Assembly (NCBI GenBank): GCA_964017195.1
Contig: OZ024887.1
Span: forward strand, 64,363,811 to 64,427,810
From: Siderastrea radians
Lineage: Eukaryota > Cnidaria > Anthozoa > Scleractinia > Rhizangiidae
Direction of reading: 5' to 3'
DNA length: 64,000 nucleotides
The notes beneath the pieces are model-generated. The model had not been told where the DNA came from. It was given only the letters and a program-made list of their open reading frames with translations, and searched no databases. Below, one piece after another: positions 35,141 through 46,369 of this stretch. A program made the position numbers and the translations under genes. The first letter of the stretch is position 1. The number at the start of each line of letters is the position of its first letter.

Positions 35141-36328
35141 TAACCTAGCGAAGAATAAATTGACTAAAGCCATCAGCAGGACAAACAGGAGACTGGAATA
35201 TCACAGGCGAGAAATCTTAGAACGTAGACAACTTAGTTTAAATTTAGCTTAATAGCACAGCGCTACTACAAAACGAGATTCCCCAACAACGCGAGAATCG
35301 ATACAAGGTCTTCGAAATCAGTCACACCGATTGAATAGTGAGAATGAACTCAGCGGCTACAAATTAAACTCTTCGAGAAAATGTGTGCTGAAACCGATCA
35401 GGACAGGCGACACCGACTATCAAGTGTTTCGACAAAATGATTTTGTTAGAGCTTATATAACGAGAGGCGACAAAAATAAACGATCATCAAAATACTTCTG
35501 CTAGAATACCTTTCCAACGGATGGTGACTGAACAGATTGGCTCAAAATTATTTCCTCTCTCTACCATTATCTTTACTCTTGATGTACCGGTAATTATTAT
35601 CAACCTATAATTATTTTTCCAAGTATGATCAAAACCACAAATTACACAAGAGAAATTACTAGTAAATTATTTCACAAAGTAGGTTTCAGTTCCCCAAACA
35701 GTGCATATTTGTGTATGAGCAGTAAAAAGAACTTGATTTTTAAGTTAAGGACGTTCCCGAGGAAATATTTTTAAGAAATAATTCATGTTGGATCAGTAAG
35801 AATTTATAAGAGTTTATGTTTTCCGTTTTGGATATTGACCCTGTTAATAGTTTAAAAAAAGAATAATATTCAGATGGTTCAGAAAGGAAAATTTCTGTTC
35901 ACAATTTGGATAGAAATTCACTTGCTCTGCTCCTAGCAATAGCCCTTTTCACGGTTGCGTTTTTTCATTTGCATTACAAGCGAACATTATGGTAACACAT
36001 AATGTTATTTATGTCGCGACATGATGCCCGCGTGATAAATCATAAGGTTCATTGCTGCTAGCACGTGCATGGTACAAAGGTTGCGTAGAGCTTGGCGAAT
36101 GGGGTTCAAGGGCGTTTCCCGCTAGGTTATAAGGCAAGATTCCTCGTTAGTTTAGTCCTTCTTTCCCTTGCTATCAAAGCGTCCGTGTCTAGAACAAGTC
36201 TTTCTTGGATTCAACCTTTTCAGGCAAGTTATCACTTTATTACTCTCTCGTTTTAATAATCTTTGTTGTATAGGTTTTTTTTGCTTCATTTGGCCATTCG
36301 GACGCTTTTTTACTCGATTTTGTTTGGA
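35141..36328. other. Intergenic, no supported gene
   Basis: AT-rich sequence inside the nested insertion. Opposing 70-codon frames near 36152-36380 show no motif. Confidence 0.45.
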
Positions 36329-36424
36329 ATGGCGCCAACCCGTGTTCTCATCCTCGGTCATTCTTTTATCCATCGCTTGAAGAAGTTTCTAGCTACCAAC
36401 TACGGTGTCGATTTTCACGCTTAG
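36329..36424 (+). pseudogene. SGNH-hydrolase-like N-terminal fragment
   Basis: ATG 36329 opens 31 codons reading V-L-I-L-G-H-S-F-I-H-R-L-K-K-F-L. The G-H-S-F motif is the block I pattern of SGNH/GDSL-type hydrolases, which is found in some cnidarian retroelement proteins. The frame stops at 36422 just before a hairpin element, so only the N-terminus remains. No other SGNH blocks were found downstream. Confidence 0.4.
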
Positions 36425-36450
36425 GAGTAGACTGACATGTCGCGATATAA

Positions 36451-36537
36451 AATGTATTTGAACGTGAATGTGAGACGATTTCGGGCAATTGTGCACTTTT
36501 TGCCCGAAATTGCCTCACATCCACGTTCAAATACATT
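36451..36537. repeat. 87-bp near-perfect hairpin
   Basis: AATGTATTTGAACGTGAATG at 36451 is complementary to the right arm ending at 36537, and ATTTCGGGCA pairs with TGCCCGAAAT. It is followed by a GATAGATAGATAAACTTTATT tract at 36548-36575, which resembles the reverse of a LINE/SINE 3' end. Confidence 0.7.
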
Positions 36538-36575
36538 GTAATGCAAATGATAGAGAGATAGATAGATAAACTTTA

Positions 36576-37360
36576 TTAATGTGTCAAGGCCACATAGCCT
36601 GGGAAAATCCCATACTAATTTGGGGACACAATTAATAGATATTAAAAATATGTAGAAAAGTTAACTATGAAAAGGGCTATTACCACTTAATGTGTAGCGG
36701 GGATAGGTACATACAGGTAATCAGTATGTATTTGATGTATGTATTTAACAAAAATTACTGCTTAACATTAATTATTGATAGTAATTTCATGCTACATACA
36801 GTGACCAGTATCACAGCTCTGCTCACAATGTACAAGCAAGCACCAAGTTCATGAGAATTGAGATCCTGATCACAGCTTCAACATGATTTGTCTATGTGAA
36901 AGTTTACTTACTTCTGAAGGTTCCACATGCTACAACCGCCGACACTTACCCTTTTCCTTAATTGGCTACTGATCTTGCTTTCCATACCAATTGACCCTTT
37001 AAAGCCCATGGCCAATGTAAACCTAAAAATTCTCCTTACTGGTCTTCATACATTTCTTGTAGTACTAGTGCAGAGAAGTTCGTTCTACTGACATTAACAC
37101 TATTCATGTTTCATGATCAATTCCTTAATTCTGATGACCAAATTAAAGCATTATTACTGTAGAGAGATGCTGATCACTGGAGCTTCAAGGGTTAATTTAG
37201 TGTGACAGTTATCTAATTCAATTTTTATAGTATGTTGGGGGGAATGAATAAACTTGCTACCACATCAATATGAAACTCTGTGCTTTGTTTGCCATTATTC
37301 TGGTTTAGTCTCATTTTCAATTTTTGGCTGAAAACGAATAATTTTTTTGATGCGCCGCAT
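36576..37360. other. Intergenic, no supported gene
   Basis: No coding frame or RNA signature. It may be part of an old retroelement copy on the minus strand ending at 36548. Confidence 0.4.
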
Positions 37361-37686
37361 CACTCTTCAGCGTAGTAGACTCCTGCTATCTCAACCGTTC
37401 AAGGGAAATAATGAATTGTTTTAGCTATTGACACTTGTCAATACCCAGTAAATAGAATAAAAACTGTACAACAGCATCTAAAGGAAATGGCCGGGTTAAT
37501 GTTGGAGGTAACATGCCGTGGCTCACTCTTCAGCGTAGTAGAGTCCTGCTATCTCAACCATTCAAGGGAAATAATGAATTGTTTTAGCTATTGACACTTG
37601 TCAATACCCCGCAAATAGAATAAAAACTGTACAACGGCATCTAAAGGAAATGGCCGGGTGAATGCTGGAGGTAACATGCGTGCGGC
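37361..37686. repeat. 163-bp tandem duplication
   Basis: Two copies start CACTCTTCAGCGTAGTAGA at 37361 and 37524. They differ at only a few positions (for example CTCAACCGTT / CTCAACCATT). Confidence 0.88.
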
Positions 37687-38500
37687 TCCAAGTTTGAATT
37701 TGAACTGCATTTCTGATAAACCTACTCTCACCCAACCAAAATAAACAGAAACACCACTACATATTGACTTGGACAACAGCAATTTACCTTATGTCAGAAG
37801 ACAACAGTTAGCTCAAATTAAACCCGGAAACTCATACCGAGTTCCAATGCATTAGATTTTAGGATGACAGGGGATTGGATGCAAGTTACATGGAAGCGAC
37901 TGGGAACCAGAATGTCAATCTAAACTCCCAATTCGGGACCATTGTGGCCACCCATCCACACCATCAGTTAAACCGAAATTCTATCCCTTCCCCACCCTTT
38001 GTGGTGCACCCTTGCCCGAGCTTCGCGAGGTTCTGCGAGTCATACTCTATTTCGCTTTTTAGGTTTTTTGCACGGAAAACTGCCTATTTTATATATTTTG
38101 GATCGACTTTTAGCTCCATACAAACAACTCTCGTATTACGCTTTGGTTTAAACTGTGGACGAAGCGTCGGCTTTGTCTTTAATCAACCTCGCAACCAGGA
38201 ATAACTGTCATCAGTAGTTGCTTAACACGGCACATGTACCTTGGTTTTCGTCCACTTCCTTCGGAGCTACCGTTCTTACACATGCATGCGTTCAGCTCTA
38301 AGGTTTGTTCTCGTTTGGATGAAACAGGATCCCTGTGTTAGCAAAATAATTGACATAATTTCACCTCCTATGTCTAGTGATGGAGCTTCCTAATAAAAGA
38401 TTGTTATTATTATTATTATTAAAACGTTTTTGAACCACTGACGAGAAGCAAACCCCGAAAATAACGCGGTCTCTCGATAAAACAAAGATTTGTCCCGTCA

Positions 38501-38700
38501 NNNNNNNNNNNNNNNNNNNNNNNNNNNNNNNNNNNNNNNNNNNNNNNNNNNNNNNNNNNNNNNNNNNNNNNNNNNNNNNNNNNNNNNNNNNNNNNNNNNN
38601 NNNNNNNNNNNNNNNNNNNNNNNNNNNNNNNNNNNNNNNNNNNNNNNNNNNNNNNNNNNNNNNNNNNNNNNNNNNNNNNNNNNNNNNNNNNNNNNNNNNN
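38501..38700. other. Assembly gap (200 N)
   Basis: Exactly 200 undetermined bases inside the Tc1/mariner composite. The true length and content are unknown. Frames crossing it are meaningless. Confidence 1.
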
Positions 38701-39263
38701 CAACCCCTTGCTTCTACAAAGATAGAATCCATTTTCACAAATTTCAGTGAGATCTTCAATATTTCCTTTGTGATCTCCGTTACGTCACTGAAAGTAGCTT
38801 GTTCATTTGAAGACTCGGATCACATGTTCAGGTTTCCGTTCACGCGTGACGTGGATCAACTGTAAACACAAGCACAGGTATATTTACTTCAATGTTTTTT
38901 TGAGCACCTGTCTGACTTAAGTAAAGTGTCATATAAGACACCTTTCAAAGACACGTCTTGTTAATACCCACAAGTAAGTCTTTTACGTACTTTTTTCAAC
39001 AGATTTTTCTGAGAGTAACAGCCTCGATACTTTTAATCTGATCCTTGGTGCAATCGGTTTAATTTTCTCCGCTTCGCTCCCTGAAAGCGAAGAGGAAACG
39101 TGGGGAGAATCACAGCCTTGGTTAAGGAGTCACAACGAGCCCCATCGTCAACGCCAGCGCCATGGATGGTTTTGGAGGAAGAAACCAAGAACTACCCCCA
39201 GTATCACAGAACAACCACCCCCAGCAACAACAACAAAACCACATCGGGCAGAATGCGTGGACA

Positions 39264-39549
39264 CGTAGCTTTGTTACGGTATCCTGACAAGCAGTTTATA
39301 TTAAGAAACGCCGCCGCAAAGCTCAAGGACAATCCCTATCTTGACGCGAAAATCTTCAATTCCGATGATGTCTCGAAGGCAGTGAGAGACGAGAGGAAGA
39401 TTTTGAAAGACCACCACCTTGAGGAAATTCGTAACCGAGAAGATGTAGAATACGCCTTCATCCCTTGGAGTGTTCCTCCGCGTATCCTTTATAAAGGTAA
39501 CGATTCAGCAAAACTGAAGTCTTTCTTCAGACCTGCCTCTGACGGCTAA
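39264..39549 (+). pseudogene. LINE ORF1 C-terminal fragment
   Basis: About 95 codons ending at TAA 39547-39549. L-R-Y-P-D-K-Q-F-I-L-R-N-A and V-R-D-E-R-K-I-L-K resemble the C-terminal RNA-binding region of L1-type ORF1 proteins. The N-terminal coiled coil is missing because of 5' truncation. Upstream codons of the same open frame belong to pseudogene D and the host transposon and are fused only by chance. Confidence 0.6.
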
Positions 39550-39955
39550 GAACAGTGAATAGACATTTCTTTTCTAATTTGCCGTAGATATTGTGAGTCT
39601 GATCCGAAACTTTGAGCAAATAAGAAATATGAACAACTATTTCAATTATTTTCCCTTTAATTCGAGCAATTATATACAATGAGCTTTAGTGTGTTTTAAT
39701 GTCAGGTATAGCACTATTTTTCCTGTCAGCTTTTTGAGGAGCGGGGCACGACTGAGGGAGTAATAATTAGAATCTCCTTCAGTGCTAACGTTATAACATT
39801 AATTCTGGACTTAGTCTTCTTTGTAAAATATGTTAAATTGTGTGTGTGTTTGTGTTTGTGTGGTGAAGTGTTAAACAGTAGGCCAATCTTTTACAATATT
39901 CTTTCACTTAAATTGAATTGCTTGTACGTCTTTTCTCTGATTATGGACAGAAAAA

Positions 39956-42900
39956 ATGAAAACTTCAAGGATGGTATCGGATGATTTTAAATTACTATCT
40001 TTAAATGTAAGAGGCCTAAGTAATTTTAAAAAAAGGCGAGCAGTGTTTACATGGTGCAGGAAGCAAAAAGCAAGCATTATATTTCTTCAAGAAACGCATT
40101 CGACAATAGATAAAGAAAAACAATGGAAAGCTGAATGGGGCGCTCCAATAGAATTTGCCCATGGGAGTAGCAATGCGAGAGGTGCTGCTATTCTGTTGCG
40201 TAACGGCTTTGATTGCAAAATAAAGCGAACGATTGTTGATCCCATGGGAAGATACATCGGCATAAACGCCGAAATTAAGGATGAAAATTATCTTCTGTTC
40301 AATGTTTACGCACCTAACAATGATAGTCAATCTGCAAAGTTTTATGAACATATTGTTAATGTCCTTAAAAAGGAAGATCAAATATACGAAGACAGAATAA
40401 TTATTGGGGGCGATTTTAATTGTCCTTTAAACCCAAGCTTGGATAAAATGGGAGGGCTTTTGACGACAAGAAAAAAGATCGTTGACCAAATAGAGAATAT
40501 TCAAAATATATTTAATGTACATGACGTCTGGCGGATTAAACATCCAAATCAAAAAAGCTTTACATGGTCACAAAAGTCCCCTTTCATTTTCTGTCGATTG
40601 GACTATTGGCTTATATCGGATTCTTTGCATGATATGGTAGCGAACGTAGATATTGTATCAGCCATAAAAACGGATCATTCTGCTATAACATTACAATTGC
40701 ACAAAATAGAAGAAGGTGTAAAAGGACCCGGTTTCTGGAAAATGAACACTTCCATGTTAAATGATGCTGCATATGTTGAAGAAGTGAAGAAAAAAATATT
40801 AATATGGAGAGAAGAGGCAAAAGAAATTTCAGACAAGAGGGTAATTTGGGACTGGATTAAATATAATGTCCGTTTATTTTCTATTGATTATTCTAAAGGA
40901 CGTGCGAAAGCTAATAGGGAGGAGGAGGAAATGATGCAAAAGAAATATCAAGATGCACAAGCTAAATTTGAACAAAATCCATGTGTAGAAACCAGAAAGG
41001 TACTGGAGGAATGTAAGATGGGGTTAGAAAGGCTCTATGATAAGAAAACTGAAGGTATAATTGTGCGCTCGAGGGCAAGATGGCACGAGCATGGGGAAAA
41101 AAGTAACAAATATTTTTTTAAATTTAGAAAAACGAAACCACATGAGAAAACATATTAGGAAGCTATCTCTTAGCGGGGTGATTACAACAGACCATAAGCA
41201 GATATTGAACTCGGCTTCAGATTACTATAAAAATCTGTACAGTAGTAAGAGCAATTTAGGTCAACATGAATCGTTTGATTCTTTTTTTAAAAAATTGAAT
41301 ATCCCAAAGCTGAACGAAGAACAAAGAACAAGCTGTGAAGGACTTATATCTAGGGAAGAGTGTAAGAAGGCAATTGAAATGTTCGAGAACGGTAAAACAC
41401 CAGGAAATGATGGAATACCTATTGAATTTTATAAGAAATTATGGGATATGTTAGCAGATCAACTGGTCGACGTTTTTAACTACTCGTTCCAGCTAGAGGA
41501 AATGACAACGTCACAAAGACAAGCAATTATTACCCTTATTGACAAGAAAGGAAAGGACAGATCCTACTTAGAAAACTGGAGACCAATCTCTTTGGTTAAT
41601 GTAGATGCAAAAATTGCCTCCAAGGTCATTGCTAATAGAATAAAATGCTGTCTCCCAGACATTATTCACCATAACCAATCTGGCTTTATAAAAGATAGAT
41701 TTATTGGAGAGACAGCTCGCTCAATACTTGACATCATAGACTACACAGAACGCTCTGAAGTGCCAGGAATGATGATATTCATTGACTTCGAAAAAGCATT
41801 TGACTCGATCGAGTGGTGTTTCCTTTATGAGTGCTTAGAAGCTTTTAATTTTGGCCCGGAATTTATAAAATGGGTGAAAACGTTTTATAAAAATGTCTCT
41901 AGTTGCGTAATTAATAACGGTGTAAGCTCTCCTTTGTTCAAGTTGGAAAGAGGAGTAAGACAGGGAGATCCATTGTCACCTTACCTTTTTGTTGTTGCCA
42001 TTGAAATTCTGGCTATTTCTATCAGATCGAATACCAAAATAAAGGGTATTACAATTGGTGATAATGAAACAAAGCTGCTTGCCTATGCAGATGATATGAC
42101 TGCATTGCTATCAGATATTACCTCTGCGAAGGAACTGTTAGACAGTCTTAACACTTTTGAAAAGTTTTCAGGTTTGAAAATGAATGTCTCTAAAACCAAA
42201 GCCATGTGGATCGGAACAATGAAGAATTCTGTAGAAAAACCTTTGGGTTTGGAATGGTGCACGACTGTTAAAAATTTAGGAGTACAATTTTCCTGTGATC
42301 AGAAAGTGGTATCTTCGCAAAATTTTCAGGAAAAGTTAGACAAAATTCAGAAAGTTATCAATATCTGGAACATGAGAGGCTTATCTTTATTTGGGCGAGT
42401 GACAATTATTAAAACTTTTTTGATACCTAAACTTTTGTACCTATCATCGATAATCCAAACCCCAATGGAAATCATAAAAAGGATGGAAAGAATGCTTTTT
42501 AAATTTCTATGGAAAGGACCAGACAAGGTCACGCGACATTCTGTTATAAATTCAGTTAAAAATGGAGGGTTGAACCTCATGGATATTGAAACCCAAATTA
42601 AAGCATTGAGACTCTCCTGGATTCCGCGCATTTTAGATAGTACTAGAAAAGGACCCTGGAAGTCGTATTTTAATCATTATTTGAAACCTTATGGAGGAAC
42701 CTTTCTATTAAAATGCAATTATGAATTCAAGGATCTGACCACTTCACTAAACGGTTTTTATTCAGACTTGCTTCTTTGGTGGGAGGAGTTTAGAAATACA
42801 TTTTCCGATAATAATTATGCACAAAGAATTGTTTGGAACAATAAAGACATTAAAATAGACAACAGATCAGTCTTTTATAAATCGTATTATGACAAAGGGA

Positions 42901-43702
42901 TTGTTTTCGTACGTGACTTGATGTTTGAATCCGATAATAAGCAGTCTCATGATTTTTATAAACAAAAGGGTCTTAAAACGGATTTCCTGACATGGACAGG
43001 TTTAAGACTATCAGTTCCGAAAGAACTCAGGTCGTGCGAACCGCTACCTGAAATTGATTTGGTAAATTTCAAACATAATAATATACAATTCGACGTCTAC
43101 AGGGCTAAGTGTAAGCATTTCTATAAGCTATTAATAACAGCTAAGGCTAAATTGCCTAATATGTCAAAGAAACTAATTTCGGATTTTGACATTTCAAACT
43201 CTTTGGAGGAAATATACTCACTTCCACAAACTGTCGCAAGCGAAACGTATATTTGGTCCTTCCAGTACAGAGTGCTTAATTATATATTGTACACAAATGC
43301 AAAACTTTTCAAAATAGGTTTATCGTTGAATGATAAATGCACTTTCTGTGACTCTTCAAAAGAAGAGCTGCATCACTCCTCTTTTTTGAATGCTCCCATG
43401 TGCAAATCTTTTGGAAAACATTCTCCTCTTGGTGGTTTGAACTTGTTAAGGAAAACATTACTTTGACTTTAAAAGATATTATACTTGGGCTTACAAATAG
43501 GACCGATATTATAAACTATCTTATAATTCTCGGAAAACTGTGTATTTGGGAATGTAGAAAAGCTGGCATATATCCTGACTTTAATATTTTTCTTAAAAAA
43601 GTTAAAAATAAGTTTCAAACCGAGAAGTATATAGCAAACAAAAATGGGACGTTTGCAAGTTTCAGGAAAAGATGGGAAGCAATTCTTGCTAAATTTCTAT
43701 AG
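39956..43702 (+). pseudogene. LINE ORF2: endonuclease and reverse transcriptase, two frameshifts
   Basis: From 39956 an APE-type endonuclease is readable: L-S-L-N-V-R-G, L-Q-E-T-H, G-G-D-F-N (about 40409) and K-T-D-H-S, the expected catalytic residues. A shift at a T run near 41115 moves the frame, after which the reverse transcriptase follows: R-P-I-S-L-V-N, G-F-I-K-D-R-F, I-D-F-E-K-A-F-D, R-Q-G-D-P-L-S-P-Y-L-F and Y-A-D-D at 42084-42095. A second shift near 43378 returns to the first frame for the C-terminal Cys-containing region (C-T-F-C...H-H), stop at 43700-43702. Total is about 1,245 codons. It is probably inactive here, though both shifts are single events. Confidence 0.88.
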
Positions 43703-43986
43703 ATATTGGTATTGTTTAGCCTTGTTCTCTTTATATAGAAAGATAAATGCATATTTGTGCCTATTGTGTCTGTGTGTGTTTTCGTGTGACGGTTTTCGCA
43801 ATCAGAATCTGTAATTTACTTTTAACAATTATTAATTATGATATACCTGTAACACATATAAGACTGTAAACTGTATTAGAACTGGTATTGATGTAATATT
43901 GAAAATGTAATAGTAGGATAGGGATTACACAATATCTGTAAAAGCATTGAAAATAAAACCGTCAAAAAAAAAAAAAAAAAAAAAAA

Positions 43987-44110
43987 GATAAACCTTTCAC
44001 TCATGTTATTGCAAATCTAGAAATGATTTTCTTGTTACTCGTCTTGAACTTATTGTTTGCATGTGTTTTACACTTTGGTGTTTCCAACATTAAAAACCAT
44101 TATAAGGTGA
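43987..44110 (+). other. Putative 3' transduced segment of the LINE
   Basis: 124 bp of non-LINE-like sequence lies between two A tracts (43964-43986 and 44111-44134) and before the target duplication. It probably came from read-through at the donor locus. Confidence 0.55.
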
Positions 44111-46369
44111 AAAAAAAAAAAAAAAAAAAAAAAAGAATGCGTGGACATTATTAATTATTCATAACCGCTGAAGCGGCAAATTTAAATGCGACCGCCCTTT
44201 GAAAAGCCAAGAATAAGAGAAGAAAGGGGCTAAATTAGCTCAGCAGCGTTCATAAAATTCGCTTTTCTGATTTCCAGAAGTCATAACTGAAACATCCACG
44301 CACGGCTTTTTGAAGAGGAATGTTGTATCTGTCATTTTCTTTTTAAACGAATGCGTTTTACAAAGTTTAAAGACTATCCTTTACACTTGAAAATTCCCAA
44401 AAAACGGTCTTTTTTTGTATGAAAGCCACTTTCAACAGCGATCTTGTTGAAACTTATACCGACTTCCAAATTTCCACGCACGGCAAATGGAAGATTGATC
44501 TTTTCTTAAACAGAATCCGTTTAAACTTTGAAAATTGGTGAACAAGAACCACTATCCCTTTCAGTTTGAAAATTTTAAGTTTGAATAAGTTCCAAAATGG
44601 CGCGTCTTGCCCCTGTGAACTATTGTTCTGAAGCCCACGACTGAATAACAATAGTTGTCAAGACTATAACAATACCCTATTCAACAAAACTACTCAGATG
44701 TAAAATGTCTCATTAACTTATCAGTTGCAGCGAACTTTGAAACTCATCTCGGTGCTCCAGCTGATTTATTCATGTTCAAATCCACAAGAGATGGATTCTG
44801 TTCGGTTGCTGCCTGCGATTGCTAATAAAAAAAGGCGCACTGATCGTAGTGATCGATACCAGTCAGCCTATAAACAAACAAATATTTGTAATAGATGCAA
44901 TCACGGAATCGTTTGTGTGTCGCGTATCCTTATGTTCGCTACGATCGCTGACCACAATCAAGCTTTAGGTTTTTGGCTCTGTCAAGGAATGTAAACTCAC
45001 TTACCCGCTGTTTCGTTTCACATAAAAGTTAAAAAGCTCTCAAAGACAGAAGCAAAACGTTACAGTGTTTGCCGCTTGCGCACGCAAACCACAAACAAGC
45101 GAAATGCTGAATTTATTTACGACATAATCATCTCGCTCGCGCAGTGATGATTCGACATGGCTTTCTCAGCTTTCTTTCTGTGTTGTAACTTTTGCCCCGA
45201 CGAAACCACTCTAAAATGCTCATGCAACACCGTATCAAAATGGAAAACCGTTTCATGAAATGTTCTACGCGAAATTTGCGCATATGTTTGATTTCACGAA
45301 ACAAAAGGCGAAACAATAGCGCGTTCCTTTCATTGTTTGGTTTGCCGCCTTCATCATGAAAATGCGCATCGCCGTGCATTCATGGCAACCAATCAACCAA
45401 GCTCTTTCTAAGCGTCTATGAATAACAACGCGCGATATGACAGATCTACAAACTTTCTTGACCTGGAAGTAAATGTTCCGAGAACAATAGGCATTCTGCG
45501 CGATGACCTGGTCCAGAAATTTGCCGAAACCGTACGATAGTTACCCGGGTGCAGGATGAACCCGGCTCCATTGCCTAAAAACATCACCGAACTGATGACC
45601 CAACTGAAGAGTGTAGGTGGATTTATCAGACGATACACCGCTATACGGGTGACTGACGCTTGCGGATTCCAGGATTTAACTCCCTTCTAGAGCTCTACTC
45701 CAACTCGACCTCCAACGATGGCCGGCAACTCTTCGAAGCAGTTGAGTAACAGCAAAGGAAAACGCCAAGCTGATCAAATACAATCTGACATTGAACTCCA
45801 GCGTCGCAAGAGGTCCATCCCCACGTCACCAGGCACCCTTTTGCGAGGGTGCCAGGGACGAGGTACAATAATTGATGGCACCAGTGAGCATCGCTTATGT
45901 ACAGAGTGCGCCGCCACAACTCGCCTTCCAAATGATCGATTCCCAAGCTACATCAATGAAGTGGTTTGTCGCGACAGCGACATGCAGTGTGCTGCTAAGA
46001 TGAGGATGTGTTTTCTGCGAAGCCTGAAAATGTCATTTTTGCGCTCGACCGGTATGTTCCAGTTCGACGCTTTGTTGAGCGCTGTGACTGGCAAGACTGT
46101 GTATAAGGAAATCTGGTAAGAGTACACTCAAGAGATCAGATCCTGCTGTGAATGTGGGATGTATTCAGCTATTTATAACAAGATCGCTACAAGTGATGAC
46201 TGAACTAATAAGAGTTCTCGGGCACCTGAAGTAAAAAGCTGCCTTATAGGCATGACCAACTTTCAATTCAGACCATAATATAATAAACTTTGCAGCACCA
46301 GCTGATTTGGAAACTTTGTTAAGGTTTCATCTGCAATCTTTGAGCACGCAAAAGATTATACACCCGTAT

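Larger units (their letters stand above)
30691..38138. mobile_element. Element X: nested insertion with about 90-bp inverted ends
   Basis: The left end TAATATGAGAGTTTGTATGG at 30691 is mirrored at the right end (38115-38138, CCATACAAACAACTCTCGTATTA). Similarity continues inward about 90 bp through CAGTTT-CCGTG and AAATAGAGT. The target duplication is probably TA. No transposase was recognised. It contains an inverted pair of minisatellite arms (30782-31010 and 32917-33283) and a 4.7-kb secondary insertion. Confidence 0.6.
30161..38862. mobile_element. Tc1/mariner-type element, expanded to 8.7 kb by nested insertions
   Basis: The ends are inverted over 30 bp with one mismatch: CAGTTGATCCACGTCACGCG... 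at 30161-30190 and its complement at 38833-38862. They are flanked by TA at 30159-30160 and 38863-38864. Unit 1 has the unoccupied position near 18850 (CCAATTTGAAACAAG). A transposase DNA-binding fragment lies just inside the left end. The interior holds element X, several MITEs and the N gap. Confidence 0.75.
39264..44134 (+). mobile_element. L1-type LINE, 5'-truncated, with 13-14-bp target duplication
   Basis: AGAATGCGTGGACA at 39250-39263 is repeated at 44134-44147 directly after a poly-A tract (44111-44134). This is the signature of target-primed reverse transcription. The element begins inside ORF1, has a 406-bp inter-ORF region, a frameshifted ORF2, a first poly-A at about 43964-43986, then 124 bp and a second poly-A. 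The extra tail suggests a 3' transduction. The insertion site is the left end of the host DNA transposon, so it came later. Confidence 0.88.
39243..45505. mobile_element. DNA transposon in coding exon of D, carrying a LINE
   Basis: Gene C reads AAAACCACCTGGTCC here. In D the flanks are split: AAAACCAC precedes ATCGGGCAGAATGC (39243-39256), and GCATTCTGCGCGAT (45491-45504) precedes the resumed ACCTGGTCC. The 14-bp ends are inverted with one mismatch. The target duplication is short, perhaps 2 bp, and unclear. Without the LINE the element is about 1.38 kb with no recognised transposase (44148-45505 has no coding frame I can support). Confidence 0.7.
29930..46203 (+). pseudogene. Pseudogene D: type II Spaetzle-like, disrupted by nested transposons
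   Basis: Exon 1 ATG-CAG is at 29930-29935 (GTGTGT donor). Exon 2 resumes at 39003 after TTTTTTCAACAG. The intron contains the 8.7-kb Tc1/mariner composite. The signal segment has TGA at 39039-39041 and a nearby TAA. The coding exon is interrupted in the Pro/Thr linker at about 39243 and continues at 45506 (ACCTGGTCC). The prodomain keeps the type II reading lost in gene C (L-K-S-V-G-G-F-I-R-R-Y) but has TAG at 45688-45690. The mature domain, with RRKR and most Cys, is stopped by TAA at 46117-46119 before CCEC, which is still readable. AATAAA is at 46282-46287. Confidence 0.85.

Noticed and set aside
38361..38759. Frames spanning the N gap
   Set aside because: Composed mostly of undetermined codons.
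39100..39263. 149-codon frame as a gene starting at 39100
   Set aside because: It joins a shifted frame of pseudogene D, the end of a DNA transposon and LINE ORF1 by chance; only the part from 39264 is LINE coding.
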